Assembly (NCBI RefSeq): GCF_000264905.1
Contig: NW_006763143.1
Coordinates: 1,296,555-1,360,554 of the forward strand
DNA length: 64,000 nucleotides
From: Stereum hirsutum FP-91666 SS1
Lineage: Eukaryota; Basidiomycota; Agaricomycetes; Russulales; Stereaceae
Direction of reading: 5' to 3'
Shown piece by piece: positions 1 to 10,883 of this stretch (the stretch's first letter is position 1; every line of letters starts with the position of its first letter). Under the pieces are notes generated by a model. The model searched no databases, was not told the origin of the DNA, and worked only from the letters and a program-made list of their open reading frames with translations. The translations under genes and the position numbers were made by a program.

Positions 1-409
1 AACGGCTAGAATGCTCTGCGAGGATGTGCATGTAACGTTCGATGTATGGCCTTGACTGTGCGAGGGATGTCTGTTTCGTCGACCCTAGGAAGTAGGCGCT
101 AATATACACTCTGAAAGACAAAGGGAGCACCCCTGATCGCTTCAACCAAGTCTGAAGCTCTGTAAAAAAGAGCTCGATGGCCTCGGGTGTTCTCGGTAGC
201 TGAGGAAGGCTGAGCGATGTCCAAGCTCGCGGAGACGTCAGTGTTATGGAGCGCCAGCGGGAGGAGACACGAGTGAGGGAGTGAGGCGCTTGGTTGAGGA
301 TGATGTCGTAGGATTCGAATGGATACCCCGGGTCGAAGCCAATGTCAACCGTGCAGTGCGAGAAGATATCAGAGAGGGTTTCGGCGGGTAAACACTGGAT
401 GAGATTCAT
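1..409 (-). CDS. F-box protein, partial (C-terminus beyond left edge)
   Basis: An uninterrupted frame runs from an ATG at 409 to the window edge, about 136 codons. The first residues read MNLIQCLPAETLSDIFSHC, the usual start of an agaricomycete F-box: a short amphipathic lead, then LPxEILxxIF, then a later SRWRSITLTSPRLW-like segment. F-box proteins of this type bind Skp1 and present substrates to SCF ubiquitin ligases, with variable leucine-rich C-termini. It is near-identical over most of its length to the N-terminus of the complete gene at 660-2192 on the same strand, so this is the second member of a tandem pair. No intron is visible. What lies beyond the edge is unknown. Confidence 0.85.
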   Translation of the reverse strand, partial: MNLIQCLPAETLSDIFSHCTVDIGFDPGYPFESYDIILNQAPHSLTRVSSRWRSITLTSPRAWTSLSLPQLPRTPEAIELFFTELQTWLKRSGVLPLSFRVYISAYFLGSTKQTSLAQSRPYIERYMHILAEHSSR

Positions 410-659
410 GTTCAATTTGTGTCGAGATAGAGGTTTTGAAGAAGCAAGCTCGAGGACAAAGTGACTGCGCGGCAAGTTCCGTTGAGCCCACTGCAGCCCA
501 CTGCTCAACAGAGATGACTCGCGCCACGCCGCATCGTTGAGCGCGGATTCACGACATAATAACAGCAACGAGAATGGCCAAAATACAACACGTCCAGATC
601 AAAGGCACAAAGCTACTAGTCATGTACAGTACGACTCGCATTGTCAAGAAAATACAATC

Positions 660-2192
660 TCACATCGACTCTAGACACAGCTTTCCTTCGCCCCGTAAAG
701 CTTCCAGCCTCTCGTATACCTTCGCACAATCCTCTCTCATCCTCTCACGCAACCTTCCCCCAAGCCTGACTTTAAACGCCTCTAGGTCCAAGGCAGCGCG
801 GGAAGCCGATCTGCACTCAACGAACTTCCCTAGATTGTTGAAGAATGGTGCTCCGCCCACAGGGTCGGACCCGAAGAGATCGAAAGGGACGCCTTGACAT
901 CGCAGTTCGCCTAGCGAGGGCAAAAGAGCGAATTCTCCTACGCCTGATCGAAGGATAGGCACCGGGGTTGGGCTGCCCACGCCCGTAGGCTCGTTGGGTG
1001 TGCGTGATGTTAGAGCTTCGAGTATCGAAGGAGCCAGTGCCTGGCTGTGAACATCGAGTACCTCGAGGTTCTCCAATTTCCTGAGTACGTCGACAAGGAC
1101 CCGAATCGTCTCGACTGGATCCACCATCTCCAACTCCTTCAGCGATTCCCCACATTGACCCATAAACTTCTTGAACGCGTCATGCAACTGTTCTATCCGA
1201 TATGTCCGGAATGGACCACCGACCTCAGGATATGCCATGTCCAAGTAATATCCCGTGGTGAGAGCCAAAGATTCGAGACGAGGGGTTTGAAGCGTGTCGA
1301 AAAAGAAATGGAACATCGTGTTTGAGGTCGTGCTCAGGTCTACATCCAATCGTCGGAGGGATGGGAGGACGATTGTATCACGTTGATCAGAGTTCATTGG
1401 AATACCTCTGGCAGTCCCAAAGGAGATGTGCAGTTCCTCGAGATTCGTGCACGCCTTCAAGTTCCGCATAAAACCCTGCGCATCAGGGTAGTTTCCTTTG
1501 GCCATATGCAGCTTTGTGAGCTGTATCCATGGTAGGACACACCGCGCAAGGGACGGATGGTCAAGAATGATTTGACGGAGGTGTGGCGCGTTCTCGGGAC
1601 GAAAATACGACACTATGGGTTGGTCCGGAATGACTACGGGATTCGGATTGCCTAGGGAGAGCGTGTGCAACGTAGGAGCACATAGCGCAAAACTTCGCAG
1701 TAATGGAGTTGTGGATAGACCTGGGAATGGGTGTACGTCTGACGATGCCCGCGCGTATTTGAGGTTGGAGCACACGTCGAGCCAGCGATGGGAGTGCTGC
1801 GACAGGATCTGCATATAACGTATGATATATGGCCTCACCTGCTGGAGTGAGGTTTGTTCCTGGGAACCTAAGACGTCGTAGGCGCTAAAATGCACTCTGA
1901 AAGACAGAGGGAGCATTTCCGACCGTGCCAGCCATAGCTGAAGCTCAGCAAGGAAGAGCTCGATGGATTCGGGTGTTCTCGGTAGAAGAGGAAGGCTGAG
2001 CGATGTCCAGAGTCGTGGGGACGTTAGCGTTATGGATCGCCAGCGGGAGGAGACGCGAGTGAGGGAGTGAGGCGCTTGGTTGAGGATGATGTCGTGAGGT
2101 TCGAATGGATAGTCCGTGTCGAGGCCAGTATCAACCGTGCAGTGTGAGAAAATCTCGGCGAGAATCTCGGTGGGGAAACTCTGAGAGTGCAT
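660..2192 (-). CDS. F-box / leucine-rich protein
   Basis: Single-exon gene of 510 residues. The F-box covers roughly residues 3-65 (FPTEILAEIFSHC, then SRWRSITLTSPRLW). Behind it are about 400 residues of irregular leucine-rich sequence (motifs such as LRRLDVDL, LESLALT, LEVLDVHS). Family knowledge: such proteins are Skp1-binding substrate receptors of SCF ubiquitin ligases, and Agaricomycetes carry large, fast-evolving sets of them. Inferred role: substrate recognition, target unknown. The start at 2192 gives the standard N-terminus and matches the start of the paralogue at 409. Large antisense frames over it are shadows. Confidence 0.85.
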   Translation of the reverse strand: MHSQSFPTEILAEIFSHCTVDTGLDTDYPFEPHDIILNQAPHSLTRVSSRWRSITLTSPRLWTSLSLPLLPRTPESIELFLAELQLWLARSEMLPLSFRVHFSAYDVLGSQEQTSLQQVRPYIIRYMQILSQHSHRWLDVCSNLKYARASSDVHPFPGLSTTPLLRSFALCAPTLHTLSLGNPNPVVIPDQPIVSYFRPENAPHLRQIILDHPSLARCVLPWIQLTKLHMAKGNYPDAQGFMRNLKACTNLEELHISFGTARGIPMNSDQRDTIVLPSLRRLDVDLSTTSNTMFHFFFDTLQTPRLESLALTTGYYLDMAYPEVGGPFRTYRIEQLHDAFKKFMGQCGESLKELEMVDPVETIRVLVDVLRKLENLEVLDVHSQALAPSILEALTSRTPNEPTGVGSPTPVPILRSGVGEFALLPSLGELRCQGVPFDLFGSDPVGGAPFFNNLGKFVECRSASRAALDLEAFKVRLGGRLRERMREDCAKVYERLEALRGEGKLCLESM

Positions 2193-2901
2193 GCTTGATC
2201 TCCGTTAGAGGCAATGAACGCTGAGACTCAGAGTAGGATGCAAACGTTCGGCGCAAGCGCTTTCAATTCTTCGGCACCTTGCGGCCATCCACCAAATCCT
2301 TTTTCGGACTGCGCCACACGATGAGGACGCCATTTCGTCCCAGGTTCCCATATTCTCCGTCGAAAAAAACGATCAATAGTCATTATCCGGGTTCATAACA
2401 GCCAAGTAGGGTAACGGCACAAACGAGCGAACGACAAATTCAAGCGTACACAACTGAACCTAAATTCGCGACGTGCTGCGGGGGTGGTGGGATATCCAGG
2501 GAGGTTGGTAGGTGGTATAAAGAGGTGACTGTGCTAGGTGAGGAGTGAGGAGTCGAAATAACGGTTTTTATCGTGAAGTGAGCGGGAGTGCCCATACGGA
2601 CATGAGGGAAGTATGCGACGTGCGACGTGAAGTATGATTGGTACAGCGGACAGAGGTGAGGGGGGAAGTCCATATGCGGATGCAAAGTCCGATGAGACAC
2701 AAGAACGACGAGATAACGTTAACTAGAGTAAAAGCGAAGAGTTCAAACCAGACCAAGTGGAGAATAAAAACGAAGAACCGCGACAAATTATCCACATCGA
2801 ACCAATTGACACAGAAGTCCATGGAGAAGTCCCTTTCGAAGAAGCGAGGGTCTTCCAAGGAATGTACAGACGCATCCAACATAGCTAACGCTTGGACGAT
2901 C
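2193..2901. other. Intergenic, no gene seen
   Basis: About 700 bp between the F-box start and the stop of the deacetylase gene. Open frames here are short, lack splice-compatible continuations and overlap each other in different frames. Nothing assignable. Confidence 0.6.
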
Positions 2902-5036
2902 TTACATCTTCGCCAAGATGCCCACCATGCCCAACACAGCCCCGAGGGCACCCACGAAAACAGCAGGCCAAACACCTTTGGGCAAGGTAGGGAGTGCACC
3001 GCTACCGTTGAAGGGAGTGTAGTCGGTGCTGCTAGCCTGCGAGCTCGAGTTATACTCAGTGCCAGTGCCTCCGCCTGTCAGGTTGGCTCCGTTGGGCTAC
3101 GGGCAGATATTGGTGTCAGCAAGTTACGGGAAGAGATACTGAATGACGGTACACGTACGCCGATGGGCCTGGAGTTGTCCACGAAAGCGCAACTGCTCGA
3201 GGTGCAAAGACATTCGCCCTTGATAGGGTCCCAGAAGGCAGTCGAGCAGTTGGCTGGAACTGGTACATCCAAAAAAATGAGCACAAGTAGAACGAAGATA
3301 AGAAAGAGTGTCTTACGTCGGAAACGGGCTTGGCTGGTCGACGTGTCCTGAGGAGGGTTCGGGTTGGAGGGGGCAGGCTGGTCAGTCGGGCAACCGTACT
3401 ACAGAACAGAGCAGGGTCTTCAGCTTGGTTGCTTGCAGCATTTGGTAGGACGACGTACGCAAGTGTACCAAGGGAAGTCAGAGAATGCACAATGACTGAG
3501 AAGACCCTCTTCATTCGTGGGCATCCCATTGCAGATCTTGTCGCTAACTTGGGGAGTAGAGCACTTGAGGACGTCGAGGTTGTTCAAATCCGAGATCTTC
3601 GTCGGGTTCTGAACCCACGAGAGAAGTTGCTCGGAAGAGACAATCCAGACTTAAACCACACAAGGACGATGAGTACATCACACCGGACTGCACGAAGTAA
3701 GGGCTGCATACCGTTGTCCTGCAATTGGGCCCAGTCGAGGAACGAGTTGATCATGTTGATGGTACTCGTCGGCGCACTGACACCAGGGTAGTTTGTCTAC
3801 AGGAACATTACAAGGATGAGAAGGTTAATCATTCTTGGGTGTGAGAAAAAAAAGCTTACGGCAAGATGAATTGGATGAGTGTAAAGACCGATAGGCTGGC
3901 GATTCCCGTTGTAATGAGCGGTGAAGGTGCTCTTCATATACTCTAATGTGGCCGAATCGTTGACGGTGCTCGCCCCGTTAGCGGCATCCCTAACGACCCA
4001 GAGAGCTGGTCAGGTTTGTTTGGTGAAGACTTCGAAACAAATACTCACAGCCAAGGGTCCATCAAATGCACACCCGCATCTCCCCTATCATCGAAGAAAG
4101 CGTACATCGGAATCTCCCAGAACCCAGGCAATTTCGGCTCTCCCTTGCACATATTGTCAACAGCCAGACAGTCGTTCGCCATCCCGTTATCCAGGGTGTA
4201 CGGCCAGTAGGCGTCCGTGCCATCTTCCGTGACAGGTAGAGACGCGCTAGCGGAAGAATCGTACGTGAAACTCGTGTTCGCCAACATCTTCAGCGTATCA
4301 ACTGTGTAGTTCAGGTAAGGCGCCCGGAAACCCTTGATGGCCGAGAGCGGGATGCCAGCGAATGCATTGAGAGCGATGAGGTTCCCGTCAAGTTCGTCTT
4401 GTGGAGGCGTACCGACATGGGTCATCCTGCAGAAAATATCAAACAGACACAGTAAGTTTTAGTGTGCAAGGCCGACACCACATGTCCGCATCACGGTGGT
4501 GATGGGAAGCATGTGGGGAAGGCGCAAGCGGGAGAAGGAGTGGAGTACGCACGTATGGTCCGCGATCTCGTTACCAGCGACATACCAGTCCGTCACGAGG
4601 GTGAAGTTGGTGTAGTTGATGGAGGTGTAGTAAGTCATCTTGGGCTGACAACCGTTGGGGTTCTGGCGATGGGCGAGGAATTGATTGACAGCATCCAGAG
4701 TATAGGATTGGATGGCATCGTCGGCGGTGAAGACGACGAACTGGGGGACGTCCGACTATACATGCGATATCGTAGTCAGCACATATTTCCAGGCCGGCCA
4801 GATTGACATGCAACATTACACCAACCCGCCAAATCCTGGAAGTAATATACGATACTCACCGGCGATAGTCCGCCCGGGGGGCTTGTGCTAGCACAGTTAC
4901 AGTTAGGCAACTGGCACTGCGACGAGTCACAAGAATACCCAGCAGCCTCCGACGAGCTCTGCGGGCCTGAAATACTACCATCTTGAGCAAGAACAAGAGC
5001 GGGCAAGAGAGCGGCGAGGATGACGAAGGGCAACAT
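2902..5036 (-). CDS. GPI-anchored chitin deacetylase-like protein (CE4)
   Basis: Nine exons: 4860-5036, 4553-4755, 4049-4426, 3860-3989, 3712-3796, 3459-3649, 3317-3398, 3159-3259 and 2902-3096. They join in frame to 513 residues. A signal peptide (MLPFVILAALLPALVLA) leads a Cys-rich stretch, then the NodB/CE4 core. Motif 1 is FVVFTADDA (catalytic-base Asp region), the metal-binding motif is DHTMTHVG, and motif 3 is GFRAPYL. The C-terminus is Ser/Thr-rich and ends in a hydrophobic tail (GVWPAVFVGALGAVLGMVGI), a GPI-attachment signal. CE4 enzymes remove acetyl groups from chitin N-acetylglucosamine. An anchored form would act at the plasma membrane or cell wall. The TADDA and DHTxTH variants are those of a fungal-specific deacetylase subfamily, so activity on chitin is inferred. 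Confidence 0.88.
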
Positions 5037-5966
5037 CCTGCTGCAGCGTTTTCAAGCTGTTTTGAGTGCTCTGAGGGGAAGAACAGAGACAGAGACCCAA
5101 AGGCGAGAGCGGGGGTGAAGAGAAAGGGGGAGGGTAGACTGCCGCAGGGGTAGGTCAGGTACTTTATAGGTCTGACGAGGCTCCGTAAGCGCCATGTTGA
5201 GCCGATAGAAGTGAAACGGATTTTGTTCAAGGCGGATTGCCAGCTCCATCAGGGCAATATGATCGTGATAACCAGGCAGACCAAACGCCGACTGCTACCA
5301 CAGGTCAATTCAGGATCATCGTCCCGTCTTCTTGCTTTGTGTCGCCTCTTTGCAGTAAGAAGTCTGTCCAGCAGGCCCTATGCAAACGCAATAACGCTGT
5401 GTCAAGACAGCCTGTTCACGGTCTGGTGTAGGAGCTCCGATGACGAGCGGGCTAATTTGACCGCTCGAAGGCAGCAAGCATGAGGTGGATCGGGGCAGGG
5501 CGCTCGAAGCCGATGGACTCGACTAAATCGAGAAACTAGCTCGAACCACAAAAAGAATACCGGGTGTCTACTTCTACAAAGTGCATTGCAGTGCAGTTTC
5601 TGCCTGGGATGATGGCAGCTTGTGTCGAACGAGATTGAATGAACACGGAGAGAGTTCTGTGAGAGGGAGGAACCAGGGGAAGACGGAATTTCAAAGCCCG
5701 GAAGTCCGGATGGCCAGCAGGGCGGTGGTCCGGGAAAGGCTTGGCATTCATTGCCAAGCCGCGTAGATCGCACTGACACCGCAGTGGCGCGCCACACCAG
5801 TCTTCGACAGAGCGGCTAGGAGAACTCGTCTGAAAGCGCGACAAAACAAGATAAATTGTGTTACAGAGCCCAGGTATAAGCAGGCTGAAAGCTACAGATG
5901 TGCCGTAGGATAGAGATGTCTACAAGATAATGGAGAATGACTCGTCAGTAAACTCTCCTTCACTTC
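5037..5966. other. Intergenic, no gene seen
   Basis: About 930 bp holding the deacetylase promoter and the 3' flank of the poly(A) polymerase gene. The open frames overlap in several phases and show no protein-like composition. Confidence 0.6.
5163..5168 (-). promoter_or_regulatory. TATA box candidate for the deacetylase gene
   Basis: TATAAA on the minus strand about 127 bp upstream of the deacetylase ATG, at a spacing plausible for a fungal TATA promoter with a short leader. Based on the motif alone. Confidence 0.4.
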
Positions 5967-8116
5967 TCATCTCTTCTGCCTCTTGTAGACTCCTTCGTTA
6001 CCTCGACTGCCTTCACCTCTACTATAATTTGAAGTACTCCTCCCTCCTGAAAATGCTGGAGGTGCGCTCCTTCCACCGCTCCAAAAGCCGCCATTGTAGT
6101 TCGAACCTCCCCCTCCTGTACGCTGAGCATTATTGTATTGCGAATGCCCACTTCGGTTCCGGGAATCGTTGTAGCTCCAACTTGATGAAGGAGCCTGTGC
6201 CTCAGCAAATGGTCGAATCCTACCTTGTTCAACGAGAGTTCTGATATTCTCGCGAAAGTCAAGTGTCTGCGGCATCAACGATAGAAATTGAGCTTCAAGG
6301 ATGTGAAAGGTAATGCAACAAGGGAAAAGGTACATACCTCCTGCGTCACTCCGATGATCGTTCCAAGAATATTGTGCCCAGTACCATCCAACGTAGCACG
6401 CTCCAACCTCGCTTTCGCCTCTCTAAAAAGCTGCCTCACAGCTTTAATCTTCCCTGCGGATCGTGCTATGTCATTGTCTACGGCCCAGAAGCTCTATCAG
6501 CATAGTGGAATTTGAGCGAGGAAACGAACTGACCTCGATTGACGAGACACTCAATACATAACCGCCCATTCTCCCATACATTTTCTCTCAGCCAGCCTTT
6601 CTTCTTTTTCGATAATAGAGTGCCCTCGCGGACGGAGATGTAATGCGTCATGTACGGGAATCCATTCGATGGGTCGAACGTTTCTTCCTTCACATCATCT
6701 TCAAGGGCCTCGGACTCGGTATTGTGTTCGTCCTTTGGAACTTCCCCTTCCTCTGCGGCTTCGGGTTCGTTGACAGGGACAGGTGTATCGTTGCCCTTGG
6801 AGACCCGCGAAGGTTCGCTTGGAGGAGGGGTCGGGGTAGAAGTAAGGTCAATTATGTCTTGCGAGACAGGCGGCAATTCGCGCGGAGGTCGCTCGGGTAC
6901 TCGTGGTTCGACGCCGTAGTACTCCAAGAAGTCAAGAAGTAACCAGCCAAAAGATTCAGATGCCACTGGGTCATCAACCCATTTCTGTGGCCTCTTCTTT
7001 GGATTTATCTTTACAACCAAATTCGATTGTCAGTAAACGTTGTCTGCTAATGGGAGGGGTGGGACGAGCCTGCAGGAATGAGATGACCATGCAGATCACA
7101 CAATAGGACGACAGTCCGCTCGACTGCGCCGAATGCAGCCCATGTTGTTCTAGCAAGGATTTAATGAGAAGCACAAGCGGACGTAAAGCAGGCATAGTCT
7201 TCAAATACTCTTTCACGGGTGCGATGGTAGGCACACCGTCTGCGCCGTTGACGGTGATATCTACGTTGAAGCGTCCTACATCAACAATCATGGAAAATAA
7301 GCCTGGTGAACAGAGAACGAAGGCGGTCATTGGTTAGATGCGAACCGGTTTGCGGGTGAGATACCATGTTGAGGACGGGGACTCGCGCATGGGCTACAAC
7401 GAATAGTTCTTCTGCTAGGTATTGTTGTTCGAAGAGATACCGCTTCGCTTCGAACAGCACACTCTTACAGGCTTCTTGTGTGTCCGCGATTTGATGGATC
7501 TCAAATACGAGATCCATGTCTCTGTTCGCAATCATGTCAACTCTCAGTTAGTACACTGGATAATAAGCATTAAAGAACTGAGACCCTTATAGCGTACACG
7601 CGAGAGCGGTGAAAAAACGTGAACGGGATGAAAGCTGCTTACGATCTAGGTAAGCACAGGTCCGTGCTTATGCTCCCATACAGATGAAGTTTCGCGTTTC
7701 TCCATTTACCCCGCACAAGAACGGATGCTATTTGGTCGTATAGAGCCTGACGAGCCAGACGTTCGGCAGGTGTGGGGAGGATGTACGATGCGTGCGCGAC
7801 GATCTCGTCGTGTAGCCTGTTCACGCAAGCCAGGAGAAAGCCTCTTTAACTGGGGTCATGGTAATGTGAGTGAATGAGGCTATTGAAACTGTACCTCTGT
7901 TCCTTAGATTCGTACTCCATAGCAGGAAGAGTGTCGATCCAAGGAGTGTGAATAGGTCGTTTTTCTGGAGGGATGGGAAGCACGGGTTTTGGCTCGCCAC
8001 GTTTGCGCTTCCTAGTGTTGGGCCTTGCGGTTTCTGGTTTTACTGGTAATGTAGCAGAGGAAAGTAAGCCTCAACTATTGAGTCGTATTGCGATGAGTTT
8101 TGAGGAACTTACCCAT
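5967..8116 (-). CDS. Trf4/PAPD5-type non-canonical poly(A) polymerase
   Basis: Multi-exon nucleotidyltransferase. The N-terminus (KPETARPNTRKRKRGEPKP) is basic. The catalytic domain starts at RLHDEIVAHASYILPTP, followed by the strand-turn motif LYGSISTDLCLPRSDMDLV, with GS and a DxD metal-binding pair assembled across an intron. The central domain has RFNVDITVNG, carrying the third carboxylate. The PAP-associated domain has SFGWLLLDFLEYYGV. The Gly/Ser/Arg-rich tail resembles RNA-binding RGG tails. Trf4/5 enzymes add short oligo(A) tails to aberrant nuclear RNAs and hand them to the exosome as part of TRAMP. The first coding exon appears to be only ATGG (8113-8116). One junction near 7285-7370 is unclear, and one intron near 7020-7075 looks like GC-AG. 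Confidence 0.82.
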
Positions 8117-8608
8117 GATTATTCACTGGGGCGAATGAGTGTGGCGACGATGACACAGGTTGGCTGGACGAAGATAATATATGAATAAGCTATGGCCCAA
8201 TGTCGAATGAGCGTACCGTAGTTGAATAAAGCCTATGTCGTCGTAAAATAGCTTTGCAGCTCACCTGAATGTTCCCAGAAGGTCGGAATCCTGCAGACGG
8301 CTTTGAAGTCGCGGTCAATTTGATGTTCAGCCGGCTCGGCTAACCTAAGCAGACACAATAAAGACACCACTCGCAGAGAGATTCCCAGTTAAAATCCGTC
8401 CGAGAGCAAATAGGGCTGTGCTGAGAACGGTTCAAGACGGTTGACGTTGTTGTCTGAAGATGCGGCCCAGCGACCTCGAGACAAGTCTGGAGCGAAGAAC
8501 TCGAACACGGAAATTCCGGAACAAGAAGGGTGTCACTGTGGCGCCACGGAACTCGCCGGCACGACGTCACGCGCTCCGCTCGCGTGGCTCTTCCCCGCAA
8601 TCTTGGCA

Positions 8609-8615
8609 TATATAA
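8609..8615 (+). promoter_or_regulatory. TATA box candidate
   Basis: TATATAA about 135 bp upstream of the ATG of the small gene at 8744, in the divergent region between it and the poly(A) polymerase gene. Its direction is assigned from the downstream gene. Confidence 0.4.
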
Positions 8616-8743
8616 TCCGAGGTGCGCCCCGAGCTCTCCCTCTTCACCAGCGTCATCCCCAACAACCCACTCACAACCAACTCTCTCACAAACAAACAAA
8701 TCTTTTTGGCAGACTCGTAGCTGCTCCTAATTCACATACAATC

Positions 8744-9296
8744 ATGTCTGTCAACACACAACACCCAGCTGCCAGTGAGCCTAATTTATAAGCCTTTCCA
8801 CAGCAGGAGACTAAAGCCCCTATTCGCTTTACAGTGCGCGTTGGAGGTCGTCGTCTCTCTCTACCCTCATCACATATAAGGCCACATGTACCTACGTAAG
8901 TGCGAACCCTTTCACAATGTTCAATAGTCTAAGGCATCGTATCTTTACAGAAGCCCTGTAGACGAAGCTCCTCGCCGTGCCGCCTCCCCAGACGATTACC
9001 CTCGTCCCTCTGCACCCTCGTCTTTCAACCAAGAGCATATGGACCTAGAGAGCGAAGTCGAAGAAGACGAGGCCGAAGCTCCTCCACAACACCATGTACC
9101 TCACCACGATGAGGAACCGCCAAGGAGGGAGAAGAAGCGCGAGGCGCACGGGATGCATGACAGCGAGAGGAAGCTACGGGAGAATGCGCAAAGGAAAATG
9201 GAGGAGAACAGGCCGAGCAAGGAGGCATGGAACGCGAGCGGACATGGAGCCGGACAGAGGATCGCCCAGCCAGCTGGGAAGGGTTTCCTCGCTTGA
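8744..9296 (+). CDS. Small charged orphan protein
   Basis: Probable three-exon gene of about 160 residues. It starts MSVNTQHPAA, continues through a basic strand-like stretch (IRFTVRVGGRRLSLPSS), then an acidic segment (LESEVEEDEAEAPPQ) and a lysine/arginine-rich tail ending in GQRIAQPAGKGFLA. The last intron (AC|GTAAGT to TTTACAG) is clear. The first is not: the frame-preserving choice is a 42 bp intron ending ACTAAAG, and the stronger-looking CAG acceptor breaks the frame. I do not recognise the family. The composition suggests a nuclear or nucleic-acid-associated protein, but that is only inference. Confidence 0.55.
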
Positions 9297-9709
9297 GCTT
9301 GTTCATGAGACGGCGCTCCATACACGAGGCTACGAAGAGTAGCGGAGCGATGGTGTAAGAATAGCATGAAGGCTGTGGACCTCTGTGGACATCAAATATG
9401 TATATTCATCTCTGTGGGGTGTACGATACTTACATGTACCTGTATGTTGGCGGTTTCCCGATATTCTTTATATTCTGTATCAATAGCAAGTTCATAACTG
9501 ATAGCAGGTCATTGTGACGAACACTGCGCCTGTGGACTCAGAGCCTTCGCTCAGCACTCTTGTTCGAACCAGATTGCGCCAAACGAGCATGGTCATATTC
9601 ATGTGCATACGTCGAAAACAAAGCGGGGGACATAACGCTCGACGCAAAAGAAAAAAAATGCGAAGTCGAGAAAGCTCAGAAATACAACATCACTGGGACC
9701 CTGCTACGC
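9297..9709. other. Convergent 3' flanks, no gene seen
   Basis: About 410 bp between the ends of the orphan gene and RPL28. AT-richer than its surroundings, as expected for 3' untranslated regions. Nothing else seen. Confidence 0.6.
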
Positions 9710-10883
9710 TCATGCGTCCTCCTCAACAGCGACGGCCTTGGCCTTCTTGCCACGGACCTTCTTGGGAGGCGAAGCCTTGGGCTCCTTTTGTGTAGCAGCG
9801 AGGGCAGAGACGCGGGCAAGGGTGGCCTAAGGGTAAGAGCACAAGCGGTCAGCAATACCATCCGAAGAAAAGATGAGAGCCGAAACGACATAAGACGTAG
9901 AAAAACGACACCATTCACGTAGAAAGAGTATGGTACGGATAACAAGGACATTAAGTAGGAAGTGTCATCGCCAAATCGTCGGACTATCGCGTCGAGCGGT
10001 CTGACGAAATCCGATAGCGTATTGGCGAGCTATCCAGGGGAGTTTGATCGGCTCCATATTCTGGACGGGGTTCGATATTGCAAACATGTCCACGCCCATC
10101 CTTCATTTGCACCAGAGGCACAGTCCAGTGGGTTCTAACGAGAGTGCGTCTTTCCGTATTACCTTCTTAAACCCCGGTACCAGAAACAAGAACCAATATG
10201 GATGAAGATTATGTATTGTAGATAGAAGAGTGTTGCGAGGGAAATGTGACAAAAGAGAGCAGGGAATAGAGGAAAGAGTACGAAACGACATGAGATGAAA
10301 ATGAGAAGAGACTCACAGCACGGAGATCAGCGCGGTAGCCGCGCTTGGCGAAGCTAGAGGCAATGCCAGCAGCCCTCCGTGGGCCAGTCCTGGAGCTGAT
10401 GGTGGTGGTTGCTAGTGCGCCACGGACAGCGTTGGGGGAAGCATCCTTCTTCTTGGTGATGATCTGGATGCCGGAGGGGGACTCGCGGACAAGAACAGCC
10501 TAGATAACCCGAACAAATAGTGAGCTTTGGGAACATATTTCACGTGTGTGTTGGAGTTGAAATGCTGACCTTCGAGTTAGCGACACCGGAGTACTTGTGC
10601 GAGTGGAGGCTAAGGAGGTTGCCCTGAGTCGTTCAACGCATAGAAAGCCAGCAAGGAAAAAACATAGGAACGTCCATACAATGAGATTTCATGCAAGGGT
10701 ATGCAAACGAACGGAACAAACGCACAGGCTCCTTAGAGAAGATGGGCCCTTCCGGGAGGCGCTTCACAAGGAAGCTGTTCTGCTTCTGTTGGGCATAAAA
10801 ATCACGAAAAGTCAGTACATCATCTTCGCTACCATAGCAGTAGTACACACACGGATAAGGAGCCACTCGAGATCGTTAGACAT
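9710..10883 (-). CDS. RPL28: 60S ribosomal protein L28 (eL28)
   Basis: Five exons. The start is MSNDLEWLLIR, followed by KQNSFLVKRLPEGPIFSKEP, then GNLLSLHSHKYSGVANSK, then AVLVRESPSGIQIITKKK and a Lys/Ala-rich C-terminus. This is the conserved order of eL28, a structural protein of the large cytosolic ribosomal subunit. The last intron (9827-10316) is 490 bp, far longer than any other clear intron here; it has a good GTGAGT donor and a TTAG acceptor. The gene lies in a cluster with RPS9 and RPL21. The C-terminal tail (PPKKVRGKKAKA) is basic, as is usual for the family. Confidence 0.93.
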
